The notes under the pieces are model-generated. The model had not been told where the DNA came from, ran no database searches, and was given only the letters and a program-made list of their open reading frames with translations. From Candidatus Omnitrophota bacterium (lineage in GTDB: Bacteria > Omnitrophota > Omnitrophia > Omnitrophales > Danuiimicrobiaceae), in NCBI GenBank assembly GCA_016206955.1, contig JACQQO010000096.1:1-10436 (forward strand): a DNA stretch of 10,436 nucleotides, written 5' to 3'. This document shows positions 9,901-10,436 of the stretch, in pieces (within the stretch, counting starts at the first letter, position 1; the number at the start of each line of letters is the position of its first letter). The translations under genes and the position numbers were made by a program.

Positions 9901-10429
9901 GAGTATCTCGCCTCGAAGCCAAAGTTGGTATTTGATTTATCTCCCGCACCTCGGCGCGGGCGTACTCTGGGATGGCTTGGGCGATCTCCTTAAAGATGCT
10001 CTTCACCTCTTGCTGACTTTCGGGAAGATGCCTTACGGATCCTGGAAGTTCGCCTAAGATGGTACCCTTTATTTTTTCTACCGCAAATTGTGTGCGGCCG
10101 AGAAAGACGAGCGTGTCTGCCACTTCGCGCCAGGCGCCTCGGTTGCCGGGGTCGGCCTGAAGGGTGCGCTCAAGCATGCTAAAGACGCCTCGATAACTTT
10201 GAACCGTTCGGTAAATTCTGATGAGCTCCACGCGCGCTGGAACGTTCTGAGGATCTTGATTGAAAATAGTGCGGTAATTTTCGATCGTCCTGCGAAAATA
10301 GTCCTTCAGTTGATCTCTTAACTGCTGTAACTCGAAGTACGAAAGATTTTTGGCGAGGTAAATGCCTGTCAATTTTTCTCCCTGAAACTCAAGCTGGAAA
10401 GGTTGGCCTTTCAGTTTTGTCCTTCCCAT
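965..10429 (-). CDS. Giant multidomain protein (at least 3154 aa) punctuated by R-[APS]-E-[LMV]-R motifs
   Basis: One uninterrupted frame of 3154 codons. I do not recognise the whole protein. In residue order: TPR-like helices (about 48-120); a stretch antisense to a nested plus-strand gene (163-277); a transglutaminase-like region (about 300-460); helical sequence (about 535-880); a class I SAM methyltransferase (about 915-1065); a FeeM-like GNAT domain (about 1145-1343); helical sequence (about 1425-1725); a region ending in a kinase-like domain (about 2086-2300); and a helical unassigned C-terminus to AARAA. No signal peptide or convincing membrane helix is visible outside the antisense stretch, so a cytosolic location is likeliest. 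The ATG at 10427-10429 is only the first in the window. The frame stays open to the edge (codons Gly-Trp upstream), so the true start may lie outside and the gene may be 5'-truncated here. The combination of transferase domains suggests an enzyme assembly, but its substrate and pathway are unknown. Confidence 0.88.
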   Translation of the reverse strand: MGRTKLKGQPFQLEFQGEKLTGIYLAKNLSYFELQQLRDQLKDYFRRTIENYRTIFNQDPQNVPARVELIRIYRTVQSYRGVFSMLERTLQADPGNRGAWREVADTLVFLGRTQFAVEKIKGTILGELPGSVRHLPESQQEVKSIFKEIAQAIPEYARAEVREINQIPTLASRRDTLWAKLGNAILIASSTLVRRTSTAESLSSTADKRPGIGTTISKIVRNSLLRLSMSVPTSVTVYLSLKSLLGFINNLLSLMMGTGGDRRLFWEPVFVKIKIPARAEVRSGEAGSQQITTPEISPTIQRIQTWVQTHQGSFLEKIYELIGNDPSWSLIGTDRGLEVIGKKQGWKMCRPASIALSRILSEQTGLPIGQHLSGNHIELKVDIYDPGIPEEVEENTYIKIFIDGKIIYLDPVYNLLRDRSKRMIELRVFDNDTAAIEHLKREYHLKPFDPNHSGIAQFGAFKGLKPEDIQKYHGALEEQINAADWGSPSRIQITGPDGTVSEMRVVGEYIGSTLKVIEHFSPGRLDGEENELRAAKDPREEAENAFWKSLKERYGRYDEGERRKIGENILRVLRNVSLEDFSDLMKTLDAVLHQIDIKYRFIFYKVADWKTDFSRERPDRNIAFYEIAMQMSSDNSGSYVYNPGQRNKFKAAIEAYFNALEREVRPTLLDRLGTFFKMRRPELREKVDLETVRELAEQYGLENEDLQWWADREMSEKAIGQALATRAAFKIAAERSDGSRAEMRIEPGAAVAAIRDFLQYFDSIRSKLEQIPNGTSRENEIDDYYQMLTDLDKKVRSMRNAIPQDVFIRVIEDIFPNQILAIQMFLKLKDFELARNALANLFKARVDLEDILNRSDNEQMFMEYLLLARKSSEGFDLSRLPPRAESVRLRSGLGSEQLKDAERAEMRQSHAQVLKGKLSQAEVEYLHEFNQMHGMEEEGLLSAIQKKIDTNEGEVRILDLGSGPEVALLRIIQKIFGDQVELTTVDKLPYRNRSPGIDYLQGNALEILKNLALQHRQFDIILSHRAFHHFKDSEKSLLPALRSTRDLIAPGGWASIHIHEFSTNVPQSFDSIKSNLGGGDILVDHVIGSHEVEPVQDSLEYEPGESTHPQIFPIDVVFMSRPELRAGGAAVLGQAIVTEAEPYWITFNGKKTEYRIKMVTSEEDFIETNRLVNQTYQAEHYLKPGDDLQGFPDQHNRLDETRIFVIKDDEGNMLYTLSVLVSDSVLGLRLGQQGENIAREYLDLKRRTAQFSALGVDRDLISKLIRERKISKEQAFSMLMQLYLTAYSYLKTLENPPRQIIAVVNPEDHAHDHFYIKMFGFVAVNGTYKLGENMPAVILKLNMGKRVERKFNRSRRAQHWLGNVIRMRAEMERKMESWTRLTPDNNALSNAAEEAFGAEGFIRGQIDVAKALELQPVRPELRAKPSSLEQVLIDIQIAISEADEAYLPRPGQSPDYRAAFIGYWQAMFLIETMEKKHGLETLLEQWAKTDGMGNTLWTIARLYIYALDSFFNLKEEVILEKESDTLDKGEIEDHKETVSIFLKDIPHYFDRASFYLEQLDLWLRHPQSKRVKEFNDVLADLSYYQRMVKTKLRERLDDVLREMAQAKAPYSFLEGMLTPELMRSNPRVRQLLEGPKPIGTKTQLKEYKRKQALFESRKSAVEMLFRGNRRSILAAGKRFVKLYREYSEDQNRLKALGESAEWFENAKKSVDIAIFLGWHFYLAARAKTRSELRAVDDSMASRLFIGGISVEKDGDQEQALMAGTEPVKILQDFSIPEIGNARATEMINRALHLVLTRSQEFQPPSSSVHFPKVMLEKLYKRNVGAQIARNTGKLVTLNRSGDGSFLLEFDSVLFEGDKQYEEEVVTLLSYQIASMIDRIFLADFLTDRNIKMPRIGEEILLLYRDIARLNLSPTDRDKIYALLQAKDHPYLSQIDPNLLSQIDPALTYNGLIHTGDFFNIGSTLRPVWFDRISDYIQSYSAVDLIYPRWFQKEAPISFEDFLAVMTWYESSLRYWLEDPAVIHDDETGIDFIFDTKIRPVEANRRQGFVALIIKNHSILSEGLESIYRQEMGSSQLQAIRALDPQADIEKVYVRSVGSGGYKKFYYVLIIPKASSRIAGPLEFGLPLYNDESELMTSAKSPYLRGERYWLERIAKHEPGLVAGVGSREDRIFPEQDEFKPTDPPRLLPTAIMEYAGADIEQLMLSRTISVEGKKRLLRFALSKMLRIHFRMGGFINIHDPKLANIASRNWKLKGFDFGERLGGLVGTQDLTAINPAYLLEYAFYFWHVPTDAYVMDLMDLSKRTSLPEVDWADVQKKWSAAQPQVEMRPAQVFDFIRSLGIPPDARLESLNRDRVVKIIDALLAYQGKLTGDYLVLIKTLAQMYPRYDLIEGKPIQLALDSELNYVSTLATIRQEAYDKSYLLDGVIDVFTRTKYEKELSLKEQDELEEQRRELGKQLVQVLAENRYTNFSPQTVAFIRSYLETVDSTFKPPTVPSTRPPIQEVNWEQINELWNFVDGSDQWREIFKEEQDMSSFAIVSGKRFVEGKTLGQLLSSPDQIQSLLEGIRDSFYTPAEPTLALIRKLHLIFQPDRDLPEAIRSREEYSQWIDSVISAVQASAKRSESRAEVRIGQEVRQRLERLRSQMHEPDFVANFIGQFGSFLAVREAGLKKESFKRISDLGLARQLLIDIDAIHDEAIDGVYGKAMSSEEESRFLEQFIDIGKGLRFAVTSKAFRDQIDEAKVSRSQTLLEEVRNLALTLSRRFGATDQYDNTVFDGIVESSELPEDLAKLPDLGEEKRPELRLANHMVQFARGLQSVELTVFAVELNVALKKGVTVEQLKLLAQNRLMDESGKIRGPVTEAIKEKLIALSREQRPLDQSDVMKAINDVMVEQGFGRLPVESLISSDTELQASVVRMTGILNQAIHSRKMSGEATAVALEETISASSADIAKRIYNAIVQINRSTVISYRLSEAQFNRIRPEQRRTVVQALAESAADAVHLNKFVIVTLKLPKQAVPFARIKLPQRSEVRAIESGSRELSFVNRTNPNYLQALGMRPVIVVVEEHSTESDYSLLSNDYLDGKPMDLNISEDSAAQLLTAALAYVALTEQAAKAIAVLDSGNLKVRSQEALLELVRLVGLMMGRVREEALAARAA
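2544..2559. repeat. Third copy of the GC-rich repeat (16 bp identical)
   Basis: CGCACCTCGGCGCGGG here is identical to 9585-9600 and 9945-9960 although 7 kb away, and encodes RAEVR at residue 2625. Exact identity over this distance suggests fairly recent copying or gene conversion for this subset of motif sites. Confidence 0.85.
3530..4174 (-). other. Divergent protein-kinase-like domain in the giant protein
   Basis: Residues about 2086-2300 read as a compact kinase-like fold. There is a glycine-rich loop VGSGGYKKFYYVLII (2096-2110) followed by a Lys (K2112), a helix with E2146/E2151 in RGERYWLERIAKHEPGLV (2144-2161), a hinge-like AIMEYAGADIEQL (2190-2202), and a catalytic loop FINIHDPKLANI (2234-2245) giving D2239-x-K2241-x-x-N2244. 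A metal-binding DFG follows in LKGFDFGERLG (2252-2262). The usual His-Arg-Asp is Ile-His-Asp here, so it is divergent but keeps the catalytic Asp, Asn and DFG. It could phosphorylate proteins or small molecules. The roughly 340 residues before it, after the motif at 1729, are unassigned. Confidence 0.62.
4599..4643. repeat. Near-perfect 24-bp tandem duplication in the giant gene
   Basis: GGATCAATCTGCGATAACAA (4599-4618) recurs 24 bp later as GGATCGATCTGTGATAAATA (4623-4642) with a few substitutions. In the protein this gives LSQIDPNL followed by LSQIDPAL (about residues 1931-1946). It is a small in-frame slippage or duplication product, not one of the punctuation motifs. Confidence 0.7.
6401..6997 (-). 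other. GNAT-fold domain resembling N-acyl amino acid synthase FeeM
   Basis: Residues about 1145-1343 resemble FeeM-type N-acyl amino acid synthases, GNAT-related enzymes that transfer an acyl chain from acyl-ACP to an amino acid. Matching landmarks are YRIKMVTSEEDFIETNRLVN (1154-1173), a tyrosine-rich segment after it, YTLSVLVSDSVLGLRLG (1215-1231), an acidic-to-basic turn ending in AQFSALGVDRD (1249-1259), and a near-diagnostic end: AVVNPEDHAHDHFYIKMFGF (1302-1321). That end parallels the family's N-P-x-H-x-x-F-Y-x-x-x-F-G-F, and PAVILKLNM (1335-1343) completes the domain. The assignment is by remembered family pattern. A role in making a lipidated amino acid is an inference. Confidence 0.68.
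7235..7687 (-). other. Class I SAM-dependent methyltransferase domain in the giant protein
   Basis: Residues about 915-1065 carry the Rossmann-like methyltransferase signature. Motif I is RILDLGSGPEVALL (956-969), with D959 and the G-x-G loop that binds S-adenosylmethionine. The acidic end of strand 2 is TTVDKLPY (983-990, D986). GIDYLQGNALEIL (996-1008) corresponds to motif III, FDIILSHRAFHHF (1018-1030) to motif IV, and LIAPGGW (1047-1053) to the post-motif loop. Spacing is normal and all key residues are present, so the domain is probably active. The H-x-x-F-H-H-F pattern is common in small-molecule methyltransferases. The domain lies entirely between the motif copies at residues 903 and 1121. 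Confidence 0.85.
7748..7780. repeat. 33-bp palindromic element inserted in frame in the giant gene
   Basis: A perfect 9-bp inverted repeat, GCCGAGTCC / GGACTCGGC, encloses the 15-nt loop TGAGCGAAGTCGAAC. The loop resembles the CTGAGCGAAGTCGAA core of a dispersed palindrome that I recall from many uncultured bacterial genomes, usually intergenic. Here it lies within coding sequence (about residues 884-894), next to a motif site. The first Arg-Ala-Glu appears at 883-885 and a complete RAEMR at 903-907. This suggests insertion at, and partial duplication of, a motif copy. Confidence 0.75.
9050..9532 (-). other. Transglutaminase-like / papain-fold region in the giant protein
   Basis: Residues about 300-460 have the order expected of the transglutaminase-like cysteine-peptidase fold. 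A Cys opens a helix in GWKMCRPASIALSRIL (345-360, C349). A His lies in a strand, GNHIELKVDIY (374-384, H376), and an Asp lies in the next strand pair, KIIYLDPVYN (405-414, D410). This Cys-His-Asp order and spacing match the superfamily, whose members are peptidases, transglutaminases or amide hydrolases. The preceding Trp (W346) is also typical. Activity and substrate cannot be told from sequence alone. Confidence 0.5.
9585..9602. repeat. 18-bp direct repeat, left copy flanking the nested gene
   Basis: CGCACCTCGGCGCGGGCG occurs here and again exactly 360 bp away at 9945-9962, in the same orientation. On the minus strand it encodes Ala-Arg-Ala-Glu-Val-Arg, one of the punctuation motifs. A 16-bp version is also at 2544-2559. 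Confidence 0.9.
9687..9935 (+). CDS. Nested coiled-coil small protein on the strand opposite the giant gene
   Basis: This 82-residue frame looks like a real gene although it lies inside the giant minus-strand frame. ATG 9687 is preceded by AAGAAGG (9674-9680) at 6 nt spacing, a better ribosome-binding site than the long-frame start at 9615 has. The product begins MKPSKLFKDKYTVTEVGTLI and continues through a charged helix to VPIPG (35-39). Three tandem heptads follow, RLSAVEE, RLSAVEV and RLTSVED (40-60), and the end is RVSRLEAKVGI. The heptads indicate a parallel coiled coil, and small proteins of this type are common but functionally uncharacterised. Read in antisense, the same DNA gives a Ser/Leu-rich, low-complexity and partly hydrophobic stretch, as expected of a non-coding strand. 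It sits between two 18-bp direct repeats, so it may have arrived as an inserted unit. No terminator or promoter is evident. Confidence 0.68.
   Translation: MKPSKLFKDKYTVTEVGTLIESLRSEFRTILEIVVPIPGRLSAVEERLSAVEVRLTSVEDAMRIAFPNLAQRVSRLEAKVGI
9945..9962. repeat. 18-bp direct repeat, right copy flanking the nested gene
   Basis: Identical to the copy at 9585-9602 and starting 10 bp after the stop codon of the nested coiled-coil gene. The 360-bp period is 120 codons, so insertion or loss of the unit keeps the giant frame intact. Confidence 0.9.
10070..10288 (-). other. TPR-like helical repeats at the N-terminus of the giant protein
   Basis: Residues about 48-120 show paired amphipathic helices with TPR spacing. 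One unit has NQDPQNVPARVELIRIYRTV (57-76), and the next has QADPGNRGAWREVADTLVFL (91-110), with the D-P-x-N turn and the A/L/Y positions typical of tetratricopeptide repeats. Such repeats usually mediate protein-protein contacts. Only about two units are visible, and more may precede the window edge. Confidence 0.6.
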
Positions 10430-10436
10430 CCATCCC

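Larger units (their letters stand above)
1340..9958 (-). repeat. Interspersed pentapeptide motif R-[APS]-E-[LMV]-R, 11 exact copies plus degenerate ones
   Basis: Exact copies (plus coordinates; first residue): RAEVR 9944-9958 (158), RAEVR 9584-9598 (278), RPELR 8378-8392 (680), RAEMR 8198-8212 (740), RAEMR 7709-7723 (903), RPELR 7055-7069 (1121), RPELR 6164-6178 (1418), RSELR 5231-5245 (1729), RAEVR 2543-2557 (2625), RPELR 2021-2035 (2799), RSEVR 1340-1354 (3026). Degenerate copies: NELR 8831-8842, RAE 7775-7783, RAEM 6317-6328, VEMR 3446-3457. Codons vary: sense CGC-GCC-GAG-GTG-CGG at 2625 but CGC-TCA-GAA-GTG-AGA at 3026. So copies are not all recent DNA duplicates. Rough composition predicts far fewer than one exact match by chance. 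All recognised domains fall between copies. Confidence 0.85.

Noticed and set aside
1..10436. CRISPR array, tRNA or rRNA genes
   Set aside because: No regularly spaced direct repeats with unique spacers and no recognisable tRNA or rRNA sequence were seen. The motif copies are irregularly spaced and lie in a coding frame.

Overview
The window appears to come from an uncultured bacterium's genome and is dominated by one minus-strand reading frame of about 9.46 kb. That frame is still open at the right edge, so the window may be a contig end and the protein may be longer than the 3154 residues seen. The host cannot be named from the sequence. The giant multidomain protein, the interspersed R-[APS]-E-[LMV]-R motif, the small toxin-antitoxin pair and the AT-rich heptamer repeats fit a candidate-phylum lineage such as Omnitrophota. 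That placement is a low-confidence inference.

Left flank (1-964, plus strand). There is a compact type II toxin-antitoxin operon of the HI1419/HI1420 type: a RelE/ParE-superfamily toxin starting at TTG, and a helix-turn-helix antitoxin overlapping it by 4 bp. After it come a 19-codon stub resembling the N-terminus of a small nucleotidyltransferase and a 61-codon charged small protein. This looks like a decayed second TA-like unit. A tandem heptamer repeat (928-962) separates these genes from the convergent giant gene.

Giant gene (965-10429 and probably beyond, minus strand). In protein order it has a TPR-like N-terminus, a transglutaminase-like Cys/His/Asp region, alpha-helical segments, a class I SAM-dependent methyltransferase, a GNAT-fold domain resembling N-acyl amino acid synthase FeeM, more helical sequence, a divergent protein-kinase-like domain with D-x-K-x-x-N and DFG motifs, and a long unassigned helical C-terminus. 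The pentapeptide R-[APS]-E-[LMV]-R occurs 11 times exactly plus several degenerate copies. Every recognisable domain lies wholly between two copies, so the motif behaves like punctuation between modules.

Nested element (9585-9962). Between the two N-terminal-most motif copies lies a 360-bp unit bounded by 18-bp identical direct repeats. On the opposite strand it carries a convincing 82-codon coiled-coil gene with a good Shine-Dalgarno sequence. The giant frame reads straight through it in antisense. A separate 33-bp palindromic element (7748-7780) sits in frame inside another motif site.

The most interesting object is the motif-punctuated mega-protein with its nested antisense gene and in-frame repeat insertions. 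It could be a modular mega-enzyme, a processed polyprotein, or a gene colonised by short in-frame repeats.
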